DNA from: a virus
Reading direction: 5' to 3' (one strand)
DNA length: 56,735 nucleotides
Virus record (IMG/VR): IMGVR_UViG_3300044547_000820
Coordinates: 1-56,735 of that record
In this document: positions 1 to 7,954 of the stretch, piece after piece
How the letters are laid out: each line of letters begins with the position of its first letter
Position numbering within the stretch: position 1 is the stretch's first letter
Position numbers and translations under genes: made by a program
Notes under the pieces: generated by a model
What the model was told of the DNA's origin: nothing
Database searches by the model: none
What the model saw: the letters and a program-made list of their open reading frames with translations, nothing else

Positions 1-428
1 GTTTGTTGAAAAATAGAATAGAAAGCATCTTTAACTTCTGGATCAGAAATTTCTTCAAAAGTATAAGCTCCGGGTTTTCCAATCTGCTTACGAATCTTAT
101 CGTAAGCTGGGGTATAGTAATCAATGTTTGCAGGCTGATGGTATCGCATACTCATCTCATTGAATGATGACCATCGATGACGCATCCATTCTCTTGTAAC
201 AAAAATTGGAGCCTTAATTCTGAACTTAAATACACAGTGTTCAAAAGGAGTTGCGTGCTTATTACGCATAAGATACTTAATTAAGCCAATTGAAGACTCA
301 TCTAACTCTTTAACATAAGTGGCAAAACTAACTTTTGCAGCATTAACGACATCAACATCTGATGCCATACAGTTGAGTAATTCAATTTCGCCATTGTCGA
401 GAATGTCGTAAACGGTAGTATAAGTCAT
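1..428 (-). CDS. thyX: FAD-dependent thymidylate synthase ThyX (3' end outside window)
   Basis: Reading the minus strand from the ATG at 428-426 gives 142 codons with no stop before the window edge, so the C-terminus is missing. The product contains the ThyX signature RHRWSSFNEMS (RHR-x7-S), followed by MRYHQPAN, and an upstream HATPFEHCVFKF segment typical of the family. ThyX methylates dUMP to dTMP using methylene-tetrahydrofolate and reduced FAD; in phages it supplies dTTP for replication. It is divergent from the gene at 602, and nrdJ nearby serves the same purpose. No Shine-Dalgarno precedes the ATG. A 21-nt palindrome lies 10 nt upstream of the start and may be its operator. Confidence 0.95.
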   Translation of the reverse strand, partial: MTYTTVYDILDNGEIELLNCMASDVDVVNAAKVSFATYVKELDESSIGLIKYLMRNKHATPFEHCVFKFRIKAPIFVTREWMRHRWSSFNEMSMRYHQPANIDYYTPAYDKIRKQIGKPGAYTFEEISDPEVKDAFYSIFQQ

Positions 429-437
429 TGATTCATG

Positions 438-458
438 TTATCAAAAAATTTTTGATAA
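438..458. promoter_or_regulatory. Perfect palindrome upstream of thyX, candidate operator
   Basis: Arms TTATCAAAAA and TTTTTGATAA (10 bp each) flank a single central A. The element begins 10 nt upstream of the thyX ATG in the divergent intergenic region. Its position suggests a repressor site for thyX. An AT-rich hairpin in the thyX leader is the alternative. Confidence 0.5.
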
Positions 459-491
459 TCCGCACATTACCCCAAAAAAGTTGATATGCTT

Positions 492-506
492 CGCATCTGG
501 GATGCG
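492..506. other. Small GC hairpin in the divergent intergenic region
   Basis: CGCATC (492-497) and GATGCG (501-506) are exact inverse complements around a 3-nt loop. There is no T tract on either side, so it does not look like a standard terminator. It separates the thyX control region from the repeats at 510-574. Confidence 0.4.
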
Positions 507-509
507 CCA

Positions 510-574
510 GTATACTTAGTATGCTAGTTATACAGGTATACTTATTGTTATATAAGTTTACTTAAGTATACTGA
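510..574 (+). repeat. Four GTATACTTA-type repeats, candidate operator cluster
   Basis: GTATACTTA occurs at 510-518 and 536-544, GTTTACTTA at 556-564 and GTATACTGA at 566-574. TAAGTATAC at 563-571 is an exact inverse of the repeat. The block sits just upstream of the leaderless promoter of the gene at 602. Such iterated sites usually bind a dimeric regulator. Confidence 0.5.
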
Positions 575-589
575 TAACACTGTGGATGG

Positions 590-595
590 TAAAAT
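590..595 (+). promoter_or_regulatory. Leaderless-type -10 element (TAAAAT) before 602
   Basis: TAAAAT ends 6 nt before the ATG at 602 and no good Shine-Dalgarno sits at the right distance, so transcription probably starts at or next to the start codon. The same geometry recurs at several other genes in the window. Confidence 0.45.
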
Positions 596-601
596 TTGGA
601 T

Positions 602-823
602 ATGAAAATTATTGCAATTGTTGAGTCGGATGAATGCGGACCCGCAGTCATTCTTGATTCCGATTGTATTGGGATAACTAAATTTGACGATTTCTATATT
701 GCTGCTGCAAGATGTGTTTATACTGATTTGCCAATAACTTGTGAAATTTCTGAAGAACACGCACTAATGTTGATTGAAAAGGGTGTAAACTGTTTATCAA
801 TCAGCTCTGAAAGCTTCAAGTAA
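602..823 (+). CDS. Small protein of unknown function
   Basis: 73 residues from the ATG at 602. An in-frame TTG at 596 is a possible alternative and has GGATGG 6 nt upstream. The protein starts MKIIAIVESDECGPAVILDS and looks like a compact alpha/beta protein with three Cys and no recognisable motif. I do not recognise the family. It is the first gene rightward from the divergent control region and is followed after 25 nt by the glycosyltransferase, so the two are probably co-transcribed. Confidence 0.65.
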   Translation: MKIIAIVESDECGPAVILDSDCIGITKFDDFYIAAARCVYTDLPITCEISEEHALMLIEKGVNCLSISSESFK

Positions 824-848
824 GCAGAAGAGTTATCCCAAGGAGAAT

Positions 849-1862
849 ATGAAGAAGATCAGCTGGTTCAGCTTGAGCAATGTTGATATTAGTGGCGAGC
901 TTTGGGCTAGTCAAGGATATGCCAATGCTGCTATCAGTACTATTAGAGCACTACAGGCTAAAAAAGTAGGTGTATTTTACAATAGAGCTGAGATACCCTT
1001 TCATATCAACTTTTGCCAACCTCATTATTATCAGTTAAATAATGACTATAAAGTAGGATATACCCCTTGGGAATCTACAAAGATTCCTTCTGGATGGAAA
1101 TACAATATGAGTCTCTGTAATGAGATCTGGGCTACCTCTAGTTTTGTTAAAGATGTATATGATAAAGCCAATGTCAATGAAAATGTATATGTCATTCCTC
1201 ACGGAATATCTGAAGAATTCCATCCTGTAGAAAGAGAACTATCTCAAACATTTAATTTCTTACATATAGGTGGAGACTCTAAGCGTAAGAATGCACAACT
1301 TGCTGTTGATGCTTTCCTAGAGTTATTTGACGGTAATATGGACTATAAGTTAATTCTTAAATATAATAACTTCTGTCACGCAGAAGTGTATATTGAAAGT
1401 AGATTAGTACCAGCTACTTCTCATCCTCAGATTATTGGCATCCCAGAATCTTATGATACAGATCAATTAGTTAATCTTTATCATAAGTGTCACTGCCTCA
1501 TTTATCCTACTAGCGGTGAAGGTTTTGGAATGATTCCTTTTGAAGCAATGGCAACAGGATTGCCTACAATCGTTACAGACTTAACAGGTTGCAAAGACTT
1601 CTCACATTACGGAATCCCATTGCCAGCTGAGTTTTCAGACGCAGAATACCATTCTCATCAGTATGGAACTGATACAGGTATGTGGGCAACTCCTGATTTT
1701 GAAGAGTTAGTTAATCTAATGACAAATGTAACAGACGAATATGAAGAATTCAAAAAATTTGCATTCCGTTCGGCAAAAACAATTCACGAAAAGCACTCAT
1801 GGGCTTCTGTCGCTGATATGATTCTAAATCGTTACGCCGAATTCGAAAAAAATTACATTTAG
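849..1862 (+). CDS. Glycosyltransferase, GT4 family
   Basis: 337 residues, with a Shine-Dalgarno AAGGAG just before the ATG. The C-terminal half carries the GT4 donor-binding signature EGFGMIPFEAMATGLP, with the E-x7-E pair near residues 224-232. Upstream are VIPHGIS and FLHIGGDSKRKN, both typical of the GT-B fold. It should transfer a sugar from a nucleotide-sugar donor; the acceptor is unknown. Encoded before the head genes, it could glycosylate phage DNA, virion protein or a host surface polymer. There is no signal peptide or membrane segment, so it is cytosolic. No base-modifying enzyme is visible nearby that would favour DNA as acceptor. Confidence 0.88.
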   Translation: MKKISWFSLSNVDISGELWASQGYANAAISTIRALQAKKVGVFYNRAEIPFHINFCQPHYYQLNNDYKVGYTPWESTKIPSGWKYNMSLCNEIWATSSFVKDVYDKANVNENVYVIPHGISEEFHPVERELSQTFNFLHIGGDSKRKNAQLAVDAFLELFDGNMDYKLILKYNNFCHAEVYIESRLVPATSHPQIIGIPESYDTDQLVNLYHKCHCLIYPTSGEGFGMIPFEAMATGLPTIVTDLTGCKDFSHYGIPLPAEFSDAEYHSHQYGTDTGMWATPDFEELVNLMTNVTDEYEEFKKFAFRSAKTIHEKHSWASVADMILNRYAEFEKNYI

Positions 1863-1933
1863 TCCTAAGCACTAATCGGTGCGGTGTAGCTCCCCAATTG
1901 ATAATATTAAAGCCTACTACTACAGGAGTCTCA

Positions 1934-4003
1934 ATGACCAATAATAATCCTAGGGAAGATTTTTTTTCCTTTAAACTAAGCGAAGATTTTGTTTCAACAT
2001 ATCGCACAAAGAAAGCGCCATTCGGATATCAGGATGCAGCAGGAAACTCTGTTGGAGAAATTACATTTCTTCGTACATATTCCCGAAAGAAACCAGATGG
2101 AACCAAAGAAACTTGGGTTGATGTTTGCGAGCGTGTGATTAACGGCATGTATTCCTTGCAAAAAGATCATTGCCGGAAGAATCGTCTTCCTTGGAATGGT
2201 GTAAAAGCTCAGTCAAGTGCTAAAGAAGCTTTTGACCGCCTGTTCAACCTTAAATGGACACCTCCCGGTCGTGGTCTTTGGATTATGGGAACAGAACTTG
2301 TAAATGTTCAGAGAAACTCTGCTGCTTTGCAAAATTGTGCCTTCGTATCTACTGCGGAAATGTCAAAGGACAATCCGGCGGAACCATTTGCGTTTCTGAT
2401 GGAAGCATCAATGCTCGGAGTGGGTGTTGGCTTTGACGACAAGGGTGCTGATAAAGATTTTACCATCCATGAATCAATTCGCCCAGTAATCACTCAGGTT
2501 ATTGATGACACTCGTGAAGGGTGGATGCAATCAACCGCTGACCTGATCAACTCTTATTTGAAACCAGAACAGAGTCCGATTGTTTTTGACTACTCAATGA
2601 TTCGCCCAGCAGGAGCACCTATTAAAACATTTGGTGGTACAGCTGCTGGTCATGAACCGCTCGAAAAGTTGCACAAATATATTCGTAAGATGTTCCTAGG
2701 TCGTGCAGGTCAAAAACTTACACGAGTTGATATTGCAGACATTGGCAACATGATTGGAGTTTGTGTTGTATCGGGCAATGTACGCCGTTCTGCTGAACTT
2801 CTAATCGGTAGACACAACGATGAGACCTTCTTGAATTTAAAGAACGCAGAAGCCTTCCCAGAGCGTAACTCTTATGATCCAGAGAATCAGGGATGGGCTT
2901 GGATGAGCAACAATTCTGTAGAAACAAATGTTGGCGAAGATCTATCTCACATTGTTGAAAGCATTGCTCTCAACGGAGAACCCGGAGTCATCTGGTTGGA
3001 TATGTCTCGTAAGTATGGTCGTCTAATTGATCCACCAAATAACAAGGACTGGCGTGTAGCTGGATACAACCCATGCGCAGAACAATCTCTTGAATCATAC
3101 GAGTGCTGCACCCTTGTTGAGACATATCTCAACCGCCATGAGTCTCTTGACGACTATAAGCGCACATTGAAATTCGCTTACCTTTACGCAAAGACCGTTA
3201 CTCTTCTTCCGACTCATTGGGAAAAGACAAATGCAATTATGCAGAGAAACCGCCGTATTGGAACATCAATGTCTGGCATCGCAAACTTTGCTGACAATCA
3301 TGGGGTTCCGACACTTCGTGAATGGATGGATCAGGGTTACGAGACAATTAAGCGTTACGACAATGTTTACTCAGAGTGGTTCGGTATCCGTGAATCAATC
3401 AAGATGACAACAGTTAAGCCTTCGGGAACTGTTTCTATTCTGGCAGGAGAATCTCCGGGAGTTCATTGGACTCCGGGTGGAGAATACTTCAATCGTGCAA
3501 TTCGTTTTGCAAATGATGACCCAATGCTTCCTCTGTTCAAAATGGCTAACTACCGTGTTGAGCCAGCTTCTGAATCTCCAGATACAACAAGTGTTGTTTT
3601 CTTCCCGATTAAATCAAATGCTAAGCGTTCTGAAAAGGATGTGACAATATTTGAGAAGATGGCGATTGCATCAGTAGCCCAGCGTTACTGGTCTGATAAC
3701 TCTGTATCGGTAACAATCTCATTTGATGCTGAAAAGGAAAAGGATCAAGTTGGAACTGTTCTTCATATGTACGATGGTCAGCTTAAAACTGTTTCGTTCC
3801 TACCTCAAGGCAACTTTACTTACCCACAAATGCCGTACACCCAGATTACAGAAAAAGAATATAAACAGGATGGTTTAGATAAACTATTCCCAATTGACTT
3901 TGCTGGTGTGTATGCAGGAATGGCTGCAGATGCAATCGGAGAAAGCTACTGCAGTACAGATTCTTGCGAAATCAAACTTATCAAAGACAACATTGCTCAT
4001 TAA
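1934..4003 (+). CDS. nrdJ: Adenosylcobalamin-dependent class II ribonucleotide reductase
   Basis: 689 residues from the ATG at 1934, chosen because AGGAG lies just upstream; the frame stays open back to 1898. It matches the monomeric B12-dependent ribonucleoside-triphosphate reductase type, which is about 740 residues in Lactobacillus. The redox pair and radical Cys are visible: C135 (LQNCAF), N379-P-C381-A-E383 and C392 (YECC), with the C-terminal shuttle pair C673-x4-C678 (YCSTDSC). The 11-residue C381-C392 spacing is the family value. It makes dNTPs for phage DNA synthesis without oxygen dependence, but needs host cobalamin. No B12 riboswitch is seen upstream. Confidence 0.96.
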   Translation: MTNNNPREDFFSFKLSEDFVSTYRTKKAPFGYQDAAGNSVGEITFLRTYSRKKPDGTKETWVDVCERVINGMYSLQKDHCRKNRLPWNGVKAQSSAKEAFDRLFNLKWTPPGRGLWIMGTELVNVQRNSAALQNCAFVSTAEMSKDNPAEPFAFLMEASMLGVGVGFDDKGADKDFTIHESIRPVITQVIDDTREGWMQSTADLINSYLKPEQSPIVFDYSMIRPAGAPIKTFGGTAAGHEPLEKLHKYIRKMFLGRAGQKLTRVDIADIGNMIGVCVVSGNVRRSAELLIGRHNDETFLNLKNAEAFPERNSYDPENQGWAWMSNNSVETNVGEDLSHIVESIALNGEPGVIWLDMSRKYGRLIDPPNNKDWRVAGYNPCAEQSLESYECCTLVETYLNRHESLDDYKRTLKFAYLYAKTVTLLPTHWEKTNAIMQRNRRIGTSMSGIANFADNHGVPTLREWMDQGYETIKRYDNVYSEWFGIRESIKMTTVKPSGTVSILAGESPGVHWTPGGEYFNRAIRFANDDPMLPLFKMANYRVEPASESPDTTSVVFFPIKSNAKRSEKDVTIFEKMAIASVAQRYWSDNSVSVTISFDAEKEKDQVGTVLHMYDGQLKTVSFLPQGNFTYPQMPYTQITEKEYKQDGLDKLFPIDFAGVYAGMAADAIGESYCSTDSCEIKLIKDNIAH

Positions 4004-4035
4004 TTGAATAAAACTGTCATCAATGTGTAGATAAT
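4004..4035 (+). promoter_or_regulatory. Candidate promoter before the head operon
   Basis: TTGAAT at 4004-4009 could be a -35, with the overlapping -10 candidates TAGATA (4028-4033, spacing 18) and GATAAT (4030-4035). It lies directly after nrdJ and before the portal operon, a sensible place for a late promoter. Support is from motif and position only. Confidence 0.35.
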
Positions 4036-4064
4036 TTAAAGAAAGTAATGTAGAATTGAATCAA

Positions 4065-4394
4065 ATGACTTCTGACATGATTAAAAGTAAAAATATGTGG
4101 GTTCCAGAGCGTGCTTATGGCATCTGTCTCTGGATTATGCCAGACGGTTTCCCATTATCCGATGGGGATGGTGTTCTTTGCGCAGAAGGAATGGTCGGTG
4201 ATGAAGCTCTTGAGCTTCGTGTTGCGGAAGTCGCAAAGTATTGGACAGGTTCTGATGCTGGAGTTATCCGTTGGGTTCCCGGTGCTAGAAAAGTTTCTTC
4301 CGATGAAAGAGATGACCAAGCAGAAAGACTTGCTGCTGGTTTAGTTGCTGACCCATTTGAAGATATGTACGACCAGCACTTTGGAGCAAAATAA
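4065..4394 (+). CDS. Conserved-looking phage protein upstream of portal, unknown function
   Basis: 109 residues from the ATG at 4065. A TTG at 4056 and an ATG at 4077 are alternative starts, and no strong Shine-Dalgarno separates them. The protein is acidic, with a Trp/Gly-rich first half (SGWVPERAYG-like region, LWIMPDGFPLSDGDG) and a charged C-terminus ending DMYDQHFGAK. It overlaps the portal start by one base (TAATG), so the two are translationally coupled. I do not recognise the family. The position just before a portal would suit a small terminase or a head accessory protein, but no HTH is obvious. Confidence 0.7.
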   Translation: MTSDMIKSKNMWVPERAYGICLWIMPDGFPLSDGDGVLCAEGMVGDEALELRVAEVAKYWTGSDAGVIRWVPGARKVSSDERDDQAERLAAGLVADPFEDMYDQHFGAK

Positions 4395-6034
4395 TGAACA
4401 ATAAAATGATACTGTCTGAGGACAGTGATGACTTCAATGAAGAGATTGATGATCTTTCTTATATTTCAGCCTTGTCCAAAGTTGAGTCCGTTGACCCTTT
4501 CTCGGAAGTAAAAATTTCAAGCCTTTCTCCAAAAATGAAAAGAAAAGCTCAGCGTCTTCAGAAGAGACATGAAGGCGAAGATGGTACTAAGTCTAAGTAT
4601 CTTGATCCAGAAGTTGTTAATGGATATTCCCTTTGGGACATTGTAAATCCACCATATGACTTGGACAACCTCGCTATCCTTTACGATCAAAGTGCCATTC
4701 ATTACGCAGCTATTAACGCAAGAGTGATGAATACGGTTGGTCTTGGTTTTGAATTTACTGAGACATTGAAATCAAGAAGGCGTATTGAGAAGTCTCAATC
4801 AGATCCCGCAAAGCTTGAAAAAACTCGGAAGGGTTTGCAAGATCTCCGAGAAGAACTAGAAGTTCTTTTTGAAGACTTCAATGTTGAAGAGACATTGATT
4901 GAAACAATGGTTCGTGTTTGGCAAGATTGCCTTACAGTTGGAAATGGCTATCTTGAAATTGGTCGGAATAACGAAGGAAAAGTTGGCTACATTGGTCACA
5001 TTCCTGCAACGATGGTTCGTGTAAGACGACACAGAGATGGTTTTGTTCAGCTTTCAAGAGCTAATAAAGTTCAAGCAATCTTCTTCAGAAACTTTCAAGA
5101 TTTGGAAATGGAGGATCCTATTAATGGAGACCCAAGCCCCAATGAAGTTATTCATTTCAAAATGTATTCTCCAAATAACACATACTACGGTATTCCCGCA
5201 GCAGTTTCTGCAGCAGCAGCTATTGTTGGGGATAAGTTTGCAAAAGAGTACAACATTGATTACTTTGAAAATAAAGCAATTCCTCGTTATGCAATTATTC
5301 TTAAAGGTGCGAAATTAAGTAATAAATCAAAAGCTGAACTTGTTAATTATTTCCGCAATGAGGTTAAAGGTCGAAACCACGGAACTCTTGTTATTCCTCT
5401 TCCAGCAAGTATCGGTTCTGATTCTGATATTAAATTTGAAAAACTTGAAGCCGGAGTTCAAGATGCTTCTTTTGACAAGTACCGCAAATCAAACCGTGAT
5501 GAAATCCTAGTAGCGAACAGAGTCCCCGCACCAAAAGTCGGCGTTTACGATAATGCAAACCTTGCTGTATCACGAGATGCGGATAAGACATTCAAGATGC
5601 AAGTTATTGGTCCAGACCAAGCAATCATCGAAAAGAAGATTAATAGACTTCTTGCGGAGTTCACAGACCTCCTTCAATTCAAGCTTAAGAAGATTGACTT
5701 GCTTGACGAAGACATGGAATCAAGAATTTATGACCGCTACCTTCGAACTGAAGTTATCAGTCCTAATGAGGTTAGAGGTAAAATTGGATTCCCAGAACGG
5801 AAGGATGGCGATGATGTTCTTCCTTTCCCAACAAAAATCAAACAAGAAAACGCAGGAGCACCAGTTGGAAATTCCAATAATGCTTCTTCTAATCCACCAA
5901 AATCTAGATCAGACAGTGGCGCAACACCAAGTGGTGTTCAAAGTTCTGGAGATCAAAAAGAAAGAGGTCAGAGTCAAGACTCTGGCGACAACATAGATAC
6001 CGTTAAGGTATTTGAAGGAGAAAATAATGAGTAG
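4394..6034 (+). CDS. Phage portal protein
   Basis: 546 residues. The core resembles PBSX/HK97-type portals: an N-terminal segment with PPYDLDNLAILYDQSAIHYA leads into INARVMNTVGLGFEF, then a long helical stem region, and it precedes the prohead protease and capsid genes. The C-terminal 60 or so residues are polar and low complexity (Asn, Ser, Gly, Asp), probably disordered. The dodecameric portal forms the DNA channel at one capsid vertex and binds terminase and connectors. It overlaps the upstream gene by one base and the next by eight. No large terminase gene is next to it, which is unusual. Confidence 0.88.
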   Translation: MNNKMILSEDSDDFNEEIDDLSYISALSKVESVDPFSEVKISSLSPKMKRKAQRLQKRHEGEDGTKSKYLDPEVVNGYSLWDIVNPPYDLDNLAILYDQSAIHYAAINARVMNTVGLGFEFTETLKSRRRIEKSQSDPAKLEKTRKGLQDLREELEVLFEDFNVEETLIETMVRVWQDCLTVGNGYLEIGRNNEGKVGYIGHIPATMVRVRRHRDGFVQLSRANKVQAIFFRNFQDLEMEDPINGDPSPNEVIHFKMYSPNNTYYGIPAAVSAAAAIVGDKFAKEYNIDYFENKAIPRYAIILKGAKLSNKSKAELVNYFRNEVKGRNHGTLVIPLPASIGSDSDIKFEKLEAGVQDASFDKYRKSNRDEILVANRVPAPKVGVYDNANLAVSRDADKTFKMQVIGPDQAIIEKKINRLLAEFTDLLQFKLKKIDLLDEDMESRIYDRYLRTEVISPNEVRGKIGFPERKDGDDVLPFPTKIKQENAGAPVGNSNNASSNPPKSRSDSGATPSGVQSSGDQKERGQSQDSGDNIDTVKVFEGENNE

Positions 6035-6287
6035 TATTGTATATACAACAACAGCTATCGCAAGCACAGACGGTGAAGTGTCAATTGGACACCATACTGA
6101 TTATCTGTTTGTATGGAATAAGAGCAACACAACAAGTGCGATTATTGAACTTAATGGAAGACACCAAGTTCTTATCCCGCATTCACCAGACGATGGCAGT
6201 CACACCTATCACAAAATTCCGGGTGACTATACAACAATCAAAATCGTTACAGCAGGCGTTAGCTTTTCAGCTTATGCAGTTGGGTGA
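6027..6287 (+). CDS. Small beta-rich structural protein, unknown role
   Basis: 86 residues from the ATG at 6027, with AAGGAG at 6015-6020. The frame is open from a TTG at 6012 but the Shine-Dalgarno decides the start. Alternating hydrophobic segments and many Ser/Thr/His suggest a small all-beta protein. Lying between portal and protease, it may be a head decoration protein. I do not recognise the family. Its stop codon overlaps the inverted repeat of the promoter at 6287-6310. Confidence 0.7.
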   Translation: MSSIVYTTTAIASTDGEVSIGHHTDYLFVWNKSNTTSAIIELNGRHQVLIPHSPDDGSHTYHKIPGDYTTIKIVTAGVSFSAYAVG

Positions 6288-6310
6288 TTATACACATAAT
6301 AGTGTATAAT
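6287..6310 (+). promoter_or_regulatory. Promoter with symmetric -10 / operator before prohead protease
   Basis: A consensus TATAAT at 6305-6310 lies in the right arm of a 9-bp inverted repeat, ATTATACAC (6287-6295) and GTGTATAAT (6302-6310), with a 6-nt spacer. The left arm read on the minus strand is also TATAAT. A start near 6317 would leave a short leader with the Shine-Dalgarno GAGG before the ATG at 6330. Confidence 0.55.
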
Positions 6311-6329
6311 TTAAAATTACGAGGTAATC

Positions 6330-7937
6330 ATGGAAAATTTTAATTTATCTTTCCCGATTGAAATGATCAAGAAAGAGCAGAGGATTATTAGCGGTATCGC
6401 TACAGCTGACAATGTTGACAAATCTGGTGATATTGTTGACTTTTCTGCATCTCTTGAGGCATTTAAAAACTGGGGAGGAAACATCCGTGAGATGCATTCT
6501 CCTGTTGCTGTTGGCAAGGCTGTCAACTTTGAACCTATCAAGATCAAAGGGGAGGATGGCGAAGAATACAACGCTATTCGTGTAGACGCTTATATTTCAA
6601 AGGGTGCCCAAGATACTTGGGAAAAGATCCTTGACGGAACCCTTCAGGCTTTTTCTATTGGAGGCAAGGTTCTTCAGAAGAGTGAGTCTGCAGAAAAGAT
6701 GTTCCGTGGTCGCCCAGTCAATGTTATTGAGAAATATGTTCTTGGTGAATTAAGTGTCGTTGATAATCCAGCCAACGCTCTGGCAACTGTCGATATCATC
6801 AAGAGAAGTGATGATGGCGGTCTTGACTATGTTCTTGACAAAGCCTCTCCTCTCAAAGACCCCAAGGGCGGTCTTACAGCAGCAGGTCGTAGACACTTCA
6901 AAGAAACAGAGGGTGCAAACCTTAAGCCGGGTGTGAGGGGTGCAGCAGACACACCAGAAAAGATGCGCAGAAAAGGTTCTTTCTTAACACGCTTCTTTAC
7001 AAATCCATCTGGTCCAATGAAGGACTCAAAAGGTAGACCAACAAGGCTTGCGCTTTCAGCAGCAGCTTGGGGGGAACCAGTTCCACAGAACGCACAAGAT
7101 GCAGCACAGCTTGCTGCAAAAGGTCGGAGGCTTCTTGAACGCTATCAGAATACTAAAGAAAAAGGTATGAAGAAAGAGGGAGAAGTCACAGCAGGCTCAA
7201 TGGGAGCCGGTATCAAGAATCCTACTCAAGGTAGTTATCAAGGTCCATTTCCCGGAAAGCCTAAGAAAAAGAAAAAGGAGTCTACTATGACAAACAAATT
7301 CGAAGATGATACATCTGAAGAATATGCAACTGACTCAATCGATGCATTGCTAACTTATGCGCTTGAAATGTCTGATAAATTAGACATAGACGCAGATTCA
7401 ATTAAAATGCAAGAGAGTGAATTGCAAAATGATGTAAATTATGATAAGGTCTTAGACATGAATGAACAGGAATCAAGATTATCGCTACTTAAGCGTATGG
7501 TCAATTGGCTTGTTCCAGATGTTCAAGAAAATGCTTCAATCCAAATTGAAGTAACTGAAAACACACAGGAGGAAATTATGGATCTAGAAATCCTTAAAGA
7601 TGCTCTTAGTGCTGTGGTTGACGAAAAACTGGCTGCCTTCGCTACTTCAATTAAAGAAGAGGTTGAAGCTTCGGTCCAAGAAAAAATCGACACCATCACC
7701 AAGGGATTTGAAGTTCAAGCAACTGAACTACAAGAAAAATTAGAAGCAACAGAGCAATCTCTGTCGGAACAAGAAGAGAAGGTTCAAGCCTTTGCTAAGT
7801 CCGGAGCTATCAAGAAAAGCGTTGACCCAGAAGATGACGAAGAGGGCGAAGAACTTACTAAGTCTGCTCCATCATCAATTTGGGACAATACATATTTGCC
7901 ACAAGGTTTAATTAACTCCTTGGGCTATAAGTCATAA
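6330..7937 (+). CDS. Prohead protease with inserted basic domain and C-terminal scaffold
   Basis: 535 residues in three parts. Residues 1 to about 160 look like an XkdF/HK97-type prohead serine protease: IISGIATADNVDKSGDIVD, candidate catalytic H56 (REMHSP) and S109 (LQAFSIGG), and LSVVDNPAN. Residues about 170-280 are a basic domain (DPKGGLTAAGRRHF, NLKPGVRGAADTPEKMRRKG, LALSAAAWGEPVP), which I recall as a domain of unknown function found in other phage proteases (possibly DUF6321). Residues from about 320 on are acidic and coiled-coil-like, as in scaffolds. The protease cleaves scaffold and capsid during maturation. Two internal in-frame starts with strong Shine-Dalgarno sites suggest that free scaffold is also made. 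Confidence 0.88.
   Translation: MENFNLSFPIEMIKKEQRIISGIATADNVDKSGDIVDFSASLEAFKNWGGNIREMHSPVAVGKAVNFEPIKIKGEDGEEYNAIRVDAYISKGAQDTWEKILDGTLQAFSIGGKVLQKSESAEKMFRGRPVNVIEKYVLGELSVVDNPANALATVDIIKRSDDGGLDYVLDKASPLKDPKGGLTAAGRRHFKETEGANLKPGVRGAADTPEKMRRKGSFLTRFFTNPSGPMKDSKGRPTRLALSAAAWGEPVPQNAQDAAQLAAKGRRLLERYQNTKEKGMKKEGEVTAGSMGAGIKNPTQGSYQGPFPGKPKKKKKESTMTNKFEDDTSEEYATDSIDALLTYALEMSDKLDIDADSIKMQESELQNDVNYDKVLDMNEQESRLSLLKRMVNWLVPDVQENASIQIEVTENTQEEIMDLEILKDALSAVVDEKLAAFATSIKEEVEASVQEKIDTITKGFEVQATELQEKLEATEQSLSEQEEKVQAFAKSGAIKKSVDPEDDEEGEELTKSAPSSIWDNTYLPQGLINSLGYKS
7287..7937 (+). CDS. Nested in-frame scaffold product (internal start)
   Basis: In frame with the protease, AAGGAG at 7275-7280 sits 6 nt before the ATG at 7287 (codon 320), giving a 216-residue acidic, coiled-coil-like protein. 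A second, stronger site AGGAGG at 7567-7572 sits 5 nt before the ATG at 7578 (codon 417), giving a 119-residue product. Nested scaffold genes inside the protease frame are known from lambda C/Nu3. The existence of the internal products is inferred from the ribosome binding sites and domain boundaries. Confidence 0.6.
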   Translation: MTNKFEDDTSEEYATDSIDALLTYALEMSDKLDIDADSIKMQESELQNDVNYDKVLDMNEQESRLSLLKRMVNWLVPDVQENASIQIEVTENTQEEIMDLEILKDALSAVVDEKLAAFATSIKEEVEASVQEKIDTITKGFEVQATELQEKLEATEQSLSEQEEKVQAFAKSGAIKKSVDPEDDEEGEELTKSAPSSIWDNTYLPQGLINSLGYKS

Positions 7938-7954
7938 TAGGAGGAAATAAAGAT

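Noticed and set aside
1863-1933. Cobalamin riboswitch upstream of the B12-dependent nrdJ
   Set aside because: Only 71 nt are available and no B12-box sequence or multi-helix pattern is visible; only a weak 4-bp hairpin (GCAC/GTGC).
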